A stretch of DNA of 64,000 nt from Terriglobia bacterium (GTDB taxonomy: Bacteria > Acidobacteriota > Terriglobia > Bryobacterales > Bryobacteraceae), in NCBI GenBank assembly GCA_020073345.1, contig JAIQFI010000028.1, positions 1-64,000 on the forward strand, read 5' to 3'. Positions 17,966 to 26,702 of the stretch are shown here, in pieces; the first letter of the stretch is position 1; every line of letters begins with the position of its first letter. The notes below the pieces were generated by a model that saw nothing but the letters and a program-made list of their open reading frames with translations, ran no database searches and was not told the DNA's origin. Both the position numbers and the translations under genes were made by a program.

Positions 17966-19885
17966 ATGAATCAACCTTGCAAAATTGCGATCGTGACGAC
18001 GGCTGCGGTTCTGTCGGCCGCCTTGATGCTCGCGCCGGTCCGTGGTTTCGGCCAGGCGCCGGAAGACGAAAAGGCCAAGGCTAAGGCGGCTGCGAAGGCG
18101 AAACAAATCGCCATAGTCTTCGAGCAGAACGCCCGGGTGCTTACGGTGTTCGACCGCGACGGCAAAACCGTGGCCACACTCGGGGAGCGCGCGCTTTACA
18201 ATCAGCCGGTCTTTTCCCCCGACCGGACGCGCGTGGCCGTGGTCAAGACGGATTTGGAGAAAGAAACCTCGGACATCTTTATTTTGGATGTGGCCACCGG
18301 CAAGAGTACGCGGATCACCTCCAACGCGATGCGGGAGCCGGCGCAAGCGCCAGTCTGGTCGCCCGACGGCAGCCAGGTGGCCTATGTGGCCTTACGCAAC
18401 AGTTCCCTGACTGCATTCCGGAGGGCTTCTAACGGCGAGGGACCCGAGGAACTGCTGTACAAGCATCCGGGAGGCAACTTTCTGTTGACCGACTGGTCGG
18501 CTGATGGACGATACCTGATCTACTCCTCGACCGATCTCGGGGGCGGAATGCTGTACGCACTGCCTCTCCAAGGCGAGCGGAAGCCGGTGGAACTGTTCCG
18601 CTCGACATTCCAGGTGCTGGGCGCACGGATTTCGCCGGATAACCGCTTCATCGCCTACCGGTCGAATGAGACCGGGAAGAACGAGATTTTCGTGCGCGTA
18701 TTCGACCCGACGTCTAACCCAAGTGGACGGGCCGTGCCCGCGGCGGCCACCGGGCCATGGCAGGTTTCCAACAACGAGGGCGGTCTGGGATTGATCTTCT
18801 TCCGGCAGGACGGCACGGAATTGTATTACATGGGTGCGGATCGCGGCGTGAAGACCGTCTCGATCAGCACTGCTCCGGCGTTCGAGTTTGGAAAGCCCAA
18901 AACGTTGTTCAAATTGCCGGATGCGATTCCCGTTACGGGCACGCCCGGCGGGCTTGGAAATATCTCACGCGACGGCCAGCGGGTAGTGTTCGTGGTGCCT
19001 CAGGCGCCGCGCGCCCAGCAGATCACCGTGCTCGATCGCCAGGGAAAGGTCGTACGCACGGTGGGCGCGCCGGGTTTCTATGCTCAACCTGCCCTGTCGC
19101 CCGACGGCACCAAAGTGGCGGTTTCCAGGAATGACCGGGATACGGGCTTCAACGATATCTGGACGTTCGACATGGCGACCGGCAAGAGCACGGCCGTCAC
19201 CAACGATATGCCGCCGGACAATGGACCCATCTGGTCCCCGGACGGCAAACAGGTCCTCTACGTTTCCAATCGCCCGCCCTACAACAATATTTATCGCAAG
19301 GCCGCGGATGGGACGGGTAATGAGGAACTGCTGTTCCGGTTCACGCCGGGTGCAGGCATGCAACTTACCGATGTTTCTCCGGACGGAAAGTTTGTGTCGT
19401 TCTCCTCGGGAGGAGTCGTGTTCGTGGTGGCGCTGACCGGCACCGACCCGCTGGCCAGAAAAGCCGTTGAGTTCGCGCGTGAGGAGTTCGATACCATGGA
19501 GGGCCGGTTCTCGCTCGACGGGCGCTTTATGGCCTATTGCTCCAATGAGGCGGATCCCGAGAAAACGGACGTCTACATACGGCCTTTCAATGCCGCCACA
19601 GGGGCTGCGGCCGAGGGCAAATGGCGGGTGTCCAAAGACGGCGGCAACGGCATGATCCACTTCCGGGCGGACGGGAAGGAGATGTATTGGGTGAGTCTCG
19701 ATCCGCTGACGGGGGAGGCGTCCTTCATGGCGGCCGACATTTCCACCACGGCTGTATTCCAGGCGGGAACGCCCAAACTCCTGTTCAAGTTGCCCGACGT
19801 CCGTCAGAACCTGAGCAGCCCGGGAAGCATCAGCCGCGATGGACAGCGATTCGTCTTTACCATGATGCAGGCGCCGGCGCGATGA
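17966..19885 (+). CDS. Secreted TolB-like WD40/PD40 beta-propeller protein, copy 2
   Basis: The 639-residue paralogue of the preceding gene has the same order: signal peptide (ending RGFGQ), a Lys/Ala-rich stretch, and two propeller halves beginning LTVFDRDGKTV and ITVLDRQGKVV. Blade motifs include VFSPDRTRVAVVKTD, VWSPDGSQVAYVA, IWSPDGKQVLYVS and VSPDGKFVSFSSGG. The two copies align along their whole length, with the same C-terminal ISRDGQRFVF ending. AGGAG precedes ATG 17966. The next gene starts inside its stop codon (ATGA). Probably one transcription unit from 15620 to 20130. Confidence 0.85.
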   Translation: MNQPCKIAIVTTAAVLSAALMLAPVRGFGQAPEDEKAKAKAAAKAKQIAIVFEQNARVLTVFDRDGKTVATLGERALYNQPVFSPDRTRVAVVKTDLEKETSDIFILDVATGKSTRITSNAMREPAQAPVWSPDGSQVAYVALRNSSLTAFRRASNGEGPEELLYKHPGGNFLLTDWSADGRYLIYSSTDLGGGMLYALPLQGERKPVELFRSTFQVLGARISPDNRFIAYRSNETGKNEIFVRVFDPTSNPSGRAVPAAATGPWQVSNNEGGLGLIFFRQDGTELYYMGADRGVKTVSISTAPAFEFGKPKTLFKLPDAIPVTGTPGGLGNISRDGQRVVFVVPQAPRAQQITVLDRQGKVVRTVGAPGFYAQPALSPDGTKVAVSRNDRDTGFNDIWTFDMATGKSTAVTNDMPPDNGPIWSPDGKQVLYVSNRPPYNNIYRKAADGTGNEELLFRFTPGAGMQLTDVSPDGKFVSFSSGGVVFVVALTGTDPLARKAVEFAREEFDTMEGRFSLDGRFMAYCSNEADPEKTDVYIRPFNAATGAAAEGKWRVSKDGGNGMIHFRADGKEMYWVSLDPLTGEASFMAADISTTAVFQAGTPKLLFKLPDVRQNLSSPGSISRDGQRFVFTMMQAPAR

Positions 19886-20130
19886 TCTTCCGGAGCCCCA
19901 CTGTCGCGTTCCACATCCTGAGAGGGATTCTCGGCTTAGGATTCCTGGCCATAGCCCTGCAGTATGCGCCGATCGTGGGATGGTGGGCCCTGGTGCCGGG
20001 AATCGCTGCGTTCGTGTGTTTAGGCGGATGCCCGATGTGTTGGACCGTTGGTCTCGTAGACACAGTACTTCGTCGCAAGGCAAGTACAACCTGCGTGGAT
20101 GGGTCGTGCGGAAACGTCACGCGCCTGTAG
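19882..20130 (+). CDS. Small DUF2892-like inner membrane protein (82 aa)
   Basis: The gene begins at ATG 19882, overlapping the propeller stop by four bases (ATGA), so it is translationally coupled. The product has two membrane segments (LRGILGLGFLAIALQY and GWWALVPGIAAFVCLGG), separated by a short turn, and a CLGGCPMCWTVGL segment that resembles the conserved Cys-Pro end of DUF2892 domains, known from rhodanese-linked YgaP-type proteins. Two further cysteines lie at TTCVDGSCGN near the C-terminus. Five cysteines in 82 residues is unusual and could bind metal. Function is unknown. Confidence 0.7.
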   Translation: MIFRSPTVAFHILRGILGLGFLAIALQYAPIVGWWALVPGIAAFVCLGGCPMCWTVGLVDTVLRRKASTTCVDGSCGNVTRL

Positions 20131-20136
20131 GAACTC

Positions 20137-20982
20137 TTATCGGGCGGGGATGGCCGGGCTGGGCGGCTCCGGCAGGGGAGCCGTGATGCGCCGGTGCTCC
20201 ATGGTTTTCTCGTGCTGGTCGCAAAACGCTTCGATGAGCTCGGTGTCGGGCTGCAGTTCGAGCGTCGTTTTGACGGTCCAGGGTTTCAGATAGGCCTTCG
20301 GATCCGTAATGGTGATGCTGAGATCCATGTGCCCGAAATCCGTCCGCCGGAACCGCTCGGTGACGCGCAAAGCATCGCTGTTAGGCCGCGCCTTCTTGGT
20401 ATCGAGCCAACCTCCGTCCTTGAAACCGGTGGTATCGATTACGAATGTGTCGCCGTCCCATCGGCCCACGGAGTATCCCAACCAGGTTGGTTCCCCCGCT
20501 GCCATAAGAGGCCGGCCATCGGTGAACACCTGGCGGAAGATCATGCCGACCAAGGTTTCATACAGAATCGCCGTGATCGCAGGCGTCTGAAGAACCTTGA
20601 ACGGACCGCCCCCGAAATCAATGCGTGGAACACCCGGCGGCAGGCAATAGCCGTACGGATCATCGACATGATCGCGGCCTTCGCGTTGGGCCTGAATTTT
20701 CGAGGCCCACGCCGTCATCTGAACGTCATCCGGTTTCAGGTCCTTCGCAAGGTCGAAGAACAGACTTCGCGTAAAGCATCCGCCTCCGTCGTAGAGGGCG
20801 CATTCGGCGGCCCAGATGCCGGACAGGTCGGGCCTGCCGTCCGCTAAGCGTGGAGCCGGCGCCGATAGATTGGGCTTGCCGTCGGCAAGCCGAGGAGTTC
20901 CTGGTGTTGCATAATTCAGCCACTGCGCGGCAGCGGTTCCGGCCAGGAGGACCGTGCCGACCGTTCTATAGATTGCCAGCAT
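20137..20982 (-). CDS. Secreted family B protein next to an amidohydrolase
   Basis: The roughly 280-residue exported protein carries all family B marks: DGRPDLSGIWAAEC, YCLPPGVPRIDFGG (first conserved Cys), RQVFTDGRPLM, RWDGDTFVIDTTGF, RRTDFGHMDLSITI and IEAFCDQHEKT (second conserved Cys). Two extra cysteines (ECALYDGGGCF) are private to this copy. Before the domain there is a duplicated short segment, RLADGKPNLS and RLADGRPDLS. ATG 20982 lies inside the 3' end of the upstream amidohydrolase gene (17-base overlap), so the two are coupled. No DUF6152 gene is adjacent, which sets this copy apart from the others. Confidence 0.78.
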   Translation of the reverse strand: MLAIYRTVGTVLLAGTAAAQWLNYATPGTPRLADGKPNLSAPAPRLADGRPDLSGIWAAECALYDGGGCFTRSLFFDLAKDLKPDDVQMTAWASKIQAQREGRDHVDDPYGYCLPPGVPRIDFGGGPFKVLQTPAITAILYETLVGMIFRQVFTDGRPLMAAGEPTWLGYSVGRWDGDTFVIDTTGFKDGGWLDTKKARPNSDALRVTERFRRTDFGHMDLSITITDPKAYLKPWTVKTTLELQPDTELIEAFCDQHEKTMEHRRITAPLPEPPSPAIPAR

Positions 20983-22648
20983 TGTGCACGATCTTCCCAT
21001 CCACTATAGTCAGGACGGAGCGGATCTTCTTGATCTCGGCATCAGGCACGGCGAAATAATCGCGGTCCAATACCGCCAGATCGGCCAGCTTGCCGCGCTC
21101 GATGGAGCCGATCTTCTCTTCCATGCGAAGGAACCAACTATTGTTGCGAGTGAACAGGCGCAGCGCCTCGGCACGCGTGAGCTGCTGGTCGGCGTTCACT
21201 TTATCGCCAAACGAATTCACGCCCGTGGTCGCGTAATAAATGTGGAGCCACGGATTCAGCGGCGCGATGTGGACGCCGTCGCCATGAATGCCCACCTGGA
21301 TGCCGTGATCCATGATGGTTCGGAACGGCGGGCCTGCCACCATCTTCGGATCCGAAGAAGTCACCCAGCGGAACGCGCCCATTTCTACGCCGCAGCCCAG
21401 CGCCTTGAGCCGGTTGAGCAGGTCGGCATTGACCTGAGGGACGTGGTGGACCACCCAGCGCTTCTGCGTAATATCGAACTCGCGGTTGACGGCTTCGTAA
21501 GCCTCGACCACTTGGGTCAGTCCAGCAAGGTTTTGCACCGCGTTTTCGTTGCGCCAGCCGGCCTCGGCAACCAGCCGCTGGGCTTCTCTCCAAACGGCGC
21601 CGCTGGCGAGTGGCGCCGCCCACTCTCCGATCGAGCCGGTCTGCATCATGTCGTCGCCGAAGAACTGGAACTGGTTGCGGAGACGCTCCTTCAACTCGGG
21701 CAGATTTGGGTCGCTCTGATTCTGCAGGAAATTCATCTGCAGGCGGATGATGGTCTTTCCTTCGCGGTGGAGCTCGAGCCAGGGATCGTACATGCGGTAC
21801 TGGTCGAGGTTGGACAGGATCTGGCTCGGATGAAGAGGGCCGGGCGTGGGGAACAACACCTGATCCAGATGCGCGGTGAGGCCGACGCTGGCCGAGTAGT
21901 TCATCGCGTCGAGCGTGCTGCGCTTGCGATCCGCGAAGGTCTGCATCCGGCGCAAGAGGAACAGGGCAGACGCCGACGGATTGCCTGCTTGGCCGGCGCC
22001 GGCGATCGCACCGGTGGGCGAGACGTTGATTTTCTTGATATCCGGATGGACCGGCGGCGCGGCATCGACAGCGTCGAAGTACGCTTTGCCGAGGCTGTTG
22101 GTCGCGCAGGGACCGGTAAAGCGTTCGTACAGCAGCACGGGACGATCGGGAACCGCCTGGTCGAGCTCGGCGAGCGTGGGATGACGATGCTCGGCCCACT
22201 GGTTGGGATGCCAGCCGCCCATGGAGGTGATCCACGCGCCTTGAGGAACGTCCCTGCGGCGCGCGGCCAGGGCTTCCTGGATCTCGCGAATCGAGGTGGT
22301 GTTCTCGAGGATGGTGTGATAGCCGGGACGGTTCGCGAGGCTCACGCTGTGGATGTGAGGTTCGACCAGTCCGGGCACCACGGTGCGTCCTGCGAGATCG
22401 ATCACGCGAACGCCCGGCCCGGCGGCCGGCGCCGCGTTCACGGCCAGAAACCGCCCATTCCGGATCGTCACGGACGTGGCGATGGTGTTGGCCGCGTCCA
22501 TGGTGTGGATCCGGCCGTTGGTCAGCACCAGAGTCTCCTCGGGCGGGATGTTCTGCGCCGAGACGACGACTGCGGCGGGGCCAGCTGCAAGAGCGGCCGC
22601 TCCGGCGGTAACACTCAAAAATTTCCGGCGCGATCTTTTCTCTCTCAT
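20966..22648 (-). CDS. Tat-exported amidohydrolase (YtcJ-like, amidohydrolase 3)
   Basis: The 560-residue product starts with a twin-arginine-type signal (RSRRKFLSVTAGAAALAAG). The enzyme domain shows LTNGRIHTMDAANTIA, VVPGLVEPHIHSVS (HxH metal motif), WVVHHVPQ, QVGIHGDGVHIAP, and the closing IGSIERGKLADLAVLDRD of metal-dependent amidohydrolases. Related YtcJ-type enzymes hydrolyse amides or related C-N bonds, with undefined substrates. Export of a folded metalloenzyme by Tat is consistent. It is followed by an overlapping family B gene. It diverges from an ABC exporter gene 39 bases away. Confidence 0.85.
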   Translation of the reverse strand: MREKRSRRKFLSVTAGAAALAAGPAAVVVSAQNIPPEETLVLTNGRIHTMDAANTIATSVTIRNGRFLAVNAAPAAGPGVRVIDLAGRTVVPGLVEPHIHSVSLANRPGYHTILENTTSIREIQEALAARRRDVPQGAWITSMGGWHPNQWAEHRHPTLAELDQAVPDRPVLLYERFTGPCATNSLGKAYFDAVDAAPPVHPDIKKINVSPTGAIAGAGQAGNPSASALFLLRRMQTFADRKRSTLDAMNYSASVGLTAHLDQVLFPTPGPLHPSQILSNLDQYRMYDPWLELHREGKTIIRLQMNFLQNQSDPNLPELKERLRNQFQFFGDDMMQTGSIGEWAAPLASGAVWREAQRLVAEAGWRNENAVQNLAGLTQVVEAYEAVNREFDITQKRWVVHHVPQVNADLLNRLKALGCGVEMGAFRWVTSSDPKMVAGPPFRTIMDHGIQVGIHGDGVHIAPLNPWLHIYYATTGVNSFGDKVNADQQLTRAEALRLFTRNNSWFLRMEEKIGSIERGKLADLAVLDRDYFAVPDAEIKKIRSVLTIVDGKIVHNAGNL

Positions 22649-22687
22649 CGGTCGGATTATAGCGCCGGGAACACTTAGAATGCATGT

Positions 22688-23587
22688 GTGGCGCCCATTT
22701 CAATCCGCGGAGTGACCAAGCGGTATGGAAACCTTCTGGCCGTCAACAATCTGAGCCTGGAGGTGTTCCAAGGGGAGATCCTCGGATTTCTCGGGCTGAA
22801 CGGCGCCGGCAAGACCACCACCATTCGCATCCTGCTCGATCTGCTGCGGCCCACCAGCGGGAACGCGGTCATCCTGGGACATGATTGCCAGGCGGACGGA
22901 CTCCGGGCGCGGCAGAACATCGGGTATCTGCCGGGCGAGATGGGGATTTACTCCGATCTGACCGGGCGTGAAGTGCTGGATCTGCTGGCGGGCCTTAACG
23001 GTCACACCATTGATAAGTCGTTCCGCCACGAGTTGCAAGGGCGTTTGGAATTCCCCGATAGCGACCTGCGCCGCCGGCTGCGGGAATATAGCACCGGCAT
23101 GAAGCGCAAGCTCGGGCTTATTCAGGCATTTCAATCCGATCCCCTGCTGCTGATTCTGGACGAGCCGACCGAGGGTCTGGATCCGCTGATGCAGGAGTCT
23201 TTCTACAAACTCCTGGTAGGTGTGAAAGAGCGTGGCAGAACGGTGTTCATGTCGTCGCACGTGCTGTCCGAAGTCGATCGCGTGTGCGACCGGATCGCAC
23301 TGGTGCGGAAGGGCGAGCTGGTGCTGCTCTCGAACGTGGAAGAGCTCCGCAAGCTGGCTGCGCGGCCGGTGCGAGTGTCATTTGCTGAAGACGTGCCTGT
23401 CGCGCCGGCTTTGCCACCCGGCATTGAAATCATCGAGACTGGCCCGCGCTCTTGGAGCTTGAGAGTGGAGGGACCGATGGGACCCCTGCTGCGCGCGATC
23501 GCGGGTTTGCCGCTGCGGGACATCGAGATCGCGGAAGCCAAGCTCGAAGACGTGATCCTCAAGTATTATCGCGATGGTGCTGAATGA
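22688..23587 (+). CDS. ABC-2 type exporter, ATP-binding subunit
   Basis: The 299-residue ATPase has Walker A (GLNGAGKTTTIRIL), the signature YSTGMKRKLGL typical of ABC-2 drug and lipid exporters, Walker B (LLLILDEPTEGLDP) and the H-loop (MSSHVLSEVDRV). The C-terminal 80 residues form the accessory domain common in this group. The start is GTG 22688; an ATG slightly upstream is out of frame. The permease gene overlaps its stop by four bases (ATGA). The two form a complete exporter if each subunit dimerises. The cargo is unknown. Confidence 0.93.
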   Translation: MAPISIRGVTKRYGNLLAVNNLSLEVFQGEILGFLGLNGAGKTTTIRILLDLLRPTSGNAVILGHDCQADGLRARQNIGYLPGEMGIYSDLTGREVLDLLAGLNGHTIDKSFRHELQGRLEFPDSDLRRRLREYSTGMKRKLGLIQAFQSDPLLLILDEPTEGLDPLMQESFYKLLVGVKERGRTVFMSSHVLSEVDRVCDRIALVRKGELVLLSNVEELRKLAARPVRVSFAEDVPVAPALPPGIEIIETGPRSWSLRVEGPMGPLLRAIAGLPLRDIEIAEAKLEDVILKYYRDGAE

Positions 23588-24402
23588 GACGGGCCGCGCT
23601 CTTGTTCGCCTATTCGCTCAGGCGCGCGCGAGCTCTGATACTCACCACCGGACTCCTGCTCGGGGCCCTTCAATTGGTCTTGATTTTCGTCGCAGGCGCA
23701 CTACAGAGCTCGGGGTCGTTCGATCAGCTCAGCGCGATTATTCCTCCCTTCGCACGCGAACTGCTGGGGCCCTCCGTGACGATTGTCATGTCGTTCGGCG
23801 GAATCGTGTGCATGGGGTACTTCGAACTAGCGGTGATGGGTGCGTTGATCGCGGTGGCAGTTACGCTCGCCACCACTCCGACGAGCGAGGTGGAAACCGG
23901 GTTTATGGATTTGATCCTGGCGCGTCCGCTTGCGAGGCACTGGGTCATCACACGCACAGTCGCGTTGACGACGTTCGTAACTGCCGCCATGGTGGCGCTC
24001 ATGGTCGGAGGGACATGGGCCGGCCTCCGCATGTTCGCACCGGCGGGCGTCGCGTGGCCTGCCGCGACGCTCATCAACTCACTCGCTGTCAACCTGGGCA
24101 TGCTGACGCTGTGCTGGGGCGGCGTGGCAATGGCGATCGGGGCGGCATCGACCCGGCGAAGTGTGGCAGGCGGGGCCGCGGGACTGCTGGCACTGGGAAC
24201 GTTTCTGCTGGACTATGTCGCGCGGCTGTGGCAGCCGGCCGAGAAGGTCGCGTGGATATCGCCATTCCGGTACTACAATCCGTTCGACCTGATCACGGGG
24301 ATTGCGCTGCCGTACAGGAATCTGGTGGTGCTGGGAGCGATTGCTCTAGCTGGATTTGTGGCGGCGTATGTATTGTTCGCGCGCCGCGATATTTCGAATT
24401 AG
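23584..24402 (+). CDS. ABC-2 type exporter, permease subunit
   Basis: The 272-residue membrane protein has about six hydrophobic segments (for example LILTTGLLLGALQLVLIFVA, TFVTAAMVALMVGGTWAGL and VVLGAIALAGFVAAYVLFA) and the ABC-2 feature TGFMDLILARPLARHWVI, a cytoplasmic loop that contacts the ATPase. It overlaps the ATPase gene by ATGA, which confirms the pairing. The gene ends 64 bases before the convergent cupin gene, across a dispersed repeat that may serve as terminator for both. Confidence 0.88.
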   Translation: MRRAALLFAYSLRRARALILTTGLLLGALQLVLIFVAGALQSSGSFDQLSAIIPPFARELLGPSVTIVMSFGGIVCMGYFELAVMGALIAVAVTLATTPTSEVETGFMDLILARPLARHWVITRTVALTTFVTAAMVALMVGGTWAGLRMFAPAGVAWPAATLINSLAVNLGMLTLCWGGVAMAIGAASTRRSVAGGAAGLLALGTFLLDYVARLWQPAEKVAWISPFRYYNPFDLITGIALPYRNLVVLGAIALAGFVAAYVLFARRDISN

Positions 24403-24409
24403 AGGCCGA

Positions 24410-24466
24410 TCGCTGTCGCTCGCGGTTCCGAAGCGGAGCACCGAACCGCGACAGCTATCGAGCGGC
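24410..24466. repeat. Dispersed repeat (ACCGAACCGCGACAG type) in inverted pair
   Basis: A 27-base unit (24440-24466) begins ACCGAACCGCGACAG and ends GAGCGGC; it matches 45360-45386 at 25 of 27 positions. A partial inverted copy (24411-24434, CTGTCGC...GCGGTTC) precedes it, so the pair can fold back. It fills the gap between two convergent genes and may terminate both. Confidence 0.7.
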
Positions 24467-25378
24467 TTAGTCCGGCGGTTGATAGTTGTGCAGCAGGTCC
24501 TGATACCCGTTCATCGCCAGGCGGCAGGCCAGCTCGGTGCCGCCGAAACGCGCCCGATGCCAGGTTTCCCGGGGCGTGTAGACGATATCGCCCTGATCGG
24601 CGATAAAGATGGGCAGCGATCCGATCTTATACTCCATCTTGCCGAGCAGGATGAACCAGAATTCGGAAGATTCCAGGTGAAAGTGGCCCCAGTCGGTGTC
24701 GGGCGCGGGCCTCTGCTTGGTGGGATCGCCGATGATGATGTTGGCCACGGCGCGGTCGTCGGCGATGAAGCGGCGCTGCTTTTCGGTTCCCGCCACTACT
24801 TGATTAAAGTCGATGTAGGGTTTGTTGCCCTGATCGTATTTGCCTTTTCCGCTGATCCGCACCTTGACGAAGTTGAATCCCGGCATGGCTGCCGGCCTTT
24901 CATCGATCGGATACATCGTTTTGGCGCCGGCGATATTCACTTCGAGCCGAAGCGACGGCTTATCGCCCACCGTTTCCATGCTGAAGACGTTGCGATACGG
25001 CACCTGCACCAAGTAGCCCTTGGAGGCGACAAACGGCTCTTGTCCTTCGATGCTGAAGCGAATCTGCCCATCCTGCACGATCCACCAGGCGCGGGTATCG
25101 GGATGAAACTGGCGCGGCGTCTTGACGCCCGGCGCCATAGAGACATAGTCGGCGTGGAGCGTGCTGTCGTCGACCACGGTCTGGCTCCAGCTCGGCTGGC
25201 CCCTGTGCTTCGCAAGCAGGTCGGACAACTTCCAGATGGGCTGGTTCGGCGCGACCCAGGTGTTCGGCTGTACGGGCAGCGGCGCCCAGGCCAAGGTTTC
25301 CCGCTGCTGAGCGCGTAGAACGGAGAATAAGCCCAAGGCCACGGCGGCGAGAACCGCGAATTGCTTCAATCGGCGCAT
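24467..25378 (-). CDS. Secreted cupin-fold protein
   Basis: The 303-residue product has a signal peptide ending LRAQ. Cupin-like motifs appear twice: first TPRQFHPDTRAWWIVQDGQIRF with GYLVQVPYRNVF, then DWGHFHLESSEFWFILLGKMEY with GDIVYTPRETWHRA. The second copy has the His-x-His and Glu expected of a metal-binding cupin; the first keeps one His. It is therefore a two-domain (bicupin) periplasmic protein with an unknown enzymatic or binding role. The gene is monocistronic between the repeat at 24410-24466 and the CpaE-like gene. Confidence 0.8.
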   Translation of the reverse strand: MRRLKQFAVLAAVALGLFSVLRAQQRETLAWAPLPVQPNTWVAPNQPIWKLSDLLAKHRGQPSWSQTVVDDSTLHADYVSMAPGVKTPRQFHPDTRAWWIVQDGQIRFSIEGQEPFVASKGYLVQVPYRNVFSMETVGDKPSLRLEVNIAGAKTMYPIDERPAAMPGFNFVKVRISGKGKYDQGNKPYIDFNQVVAGTEKQRRFIADDRAVANIIIGDPTKQRPAPDTDWGHFHLESSEFWFILLGKMEYKIGSLPIFIADQGDIVYTPRETWHRARFGGTELACRLAMNGYQDLLHNYQPPD

Positions 25379-25437
25379 GTCGTTTACCCCCGATCACGAT
25401 AACATCGCGGCCCACGGGTGTAAACCAGGGATCAATG

Positions 25438-26637
25438 CTACGAGCGCAGGGTAAGTTCCTGTTCGTGCGCCGGCAACTGACGAAAGAACTCCAGAAACTT
25501 GCGGCGGTAGGAGGGTGTTTTCGGCACCTCCAGGTGAGGCACCATGGACTGCGCCAGGTTCAAGATGCTCTGGCCGAGAGCGGACTCATGAGATACCGGC
25601 GTAGCGTTCAGGATCGCACCCTGGACGCTGGCGTAGTCGTTGGAGAAGGAATAGGATACCGGCAATCCGACTAATTTCGCCACGTCGGCATCGCTAAAAT
25701 CATTGCGAACCTTGCGGTTGAGCAACAAACTGACCCGATCGTGCAGGCCTAGATCCTTTAAGCTGGCGAGTCGCACTTTGGCCATATGCAGCGGGACCAC
25801 TTCGGGGGTCGTCACCAGGAAGATCCTGCGCGACTCCTTCATGAGCGCGACGGAGAATTCGTCCAAGCTGCTGGCCAGGTCGACACAAATCACTTCATAT
25901 TGCGCGCGGGCCATTGCCAGGACTCGCTCGAGGCTCGGCAAGTCGAGACCGGAAGGCGGCTCGAGCAGGCCGGCGTGCAGGACTTCCAGCCGGTCGTACG
26001 TTCCGACCATCTGCGACCATAGGTCCTCGTCCAGATTCCCGGCATGCTTGATGGAATCCACGACCGAGCCGCTTGTGGAGAGTCTTAACAGAAACCGGAT
26101 GGCGCCAGCCGCCAGATCGCAGTCCAGAAGTAGTGTGCGGGCGCCGAGGTCCTCGGCTAGGGCATGACTCGTGCTCACTGCCAGCGTCGAAGTGCCGACG
26201 CCCGGCTTCGCAGGCAGAAACGTATACAGATCGGACTGGCGCGCGGCCGCCACGGGATGAGCAATGAGCCGCCGCCGAGCTGAGTCAATCGCCTCGGCTA
26301 GCCCGGGAGCATTTAGAGGAAACCTGAGATGTTCCCGGATTCCAAGGTGCATTAATTTGGGTAACAGATCCGTAGCGTCATGGCTGCTAAAGGTGATGAC
26401 CGGCAACCCCGGCACCGCGTTGTCCAGGCTGCTAACGATCGCTTCTGACGGCGCCCAGTCATCCAGGCATAGCAGCACGAGATCCGCTTTGCGTACGCGG
26501 ATCGCGCGCAATAACTCGTCCGGCGATGGATAGGTGGTCCATACCCGAGCCACTTCGAGGTCAGGAATTCTGGACAACAAAACCGCCAGTTGGGCGTTTG
26601 CGTCTTCGTTAGGGCAGATCAGAATACAATGAAGCAT
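25438..26637 (-). CDS. CpaE-like MinD/ParA-family ATPase with altered Walker A
   Basis: The 399-residue product has an N-terminal receiver-like domain (HCILICPNEDANAQL at the start; DLVLLCLDDW where the phosphorylatable Asp would lie) and a MinD/ParA-like domain from about residue 138. The deviant Walker A is PAKPGVGTSTLA: the first lysine is kept, but the P-loop lysine before Ser/Thr is replaced by Thr. LLLDCDLAAGAIRF and VICVDLASSLDE follow at the usual places. CpaE proteins position Flp/Tad pilus machinery at cell poles, yet no tad gene lies nearby. ATG 26637 is preferred to the adjoining GTG. Confidence 0.82.
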   Translation of the reverse strand: MLHCILICPNEDANAQLAVLLSRIPDLEVARVWTTYPSPDELLRAIRVRKADLVLLCLDDWAPSEAIVSSLDNAVPGLPVITFSSHDATDLLPKLMHLGIREHLRFPLNAPGLAEAIDSARRRLIAHPVAAARQSDLYTFLPAKPGVGTSTLAVSTSHALAEDLGARTLLLDCDLAAGAIRFLLRLSTSGSVVDSIKHAGNLDEDLWSQMVGTYDRLEVLHAGLLEPPSGLDLPSLERVLAMARAQYEVICVDLASSLDEFSVALMKESRRIFLVTTPEVVPLHMAKVRLASLKDLGLHDRVSLLLNRKVRNDFSDADVAKLVGLPVSYSFSNDYASVQGAILNATPVSHESALGQSILNLAQSMVPHLEVPKTPSYRRKFLEFFRQLPAHEQELTLRS

Positions 26638-26702
26638 CACAATCGTCTATCGGCGGCGCACTCTGTGCGCGATAGCCAAAGGGAGTAGGAGGTCGTATAC
26701 CA

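Noticed and set aside
20984-22678. A 564-codon open frame antisense to the amidohydrolase gene
   Set aside because: It mirrors the amidohydrolase gene, has no recognisable domain, and GC-rich codon bias often leaves the antisense frame open.
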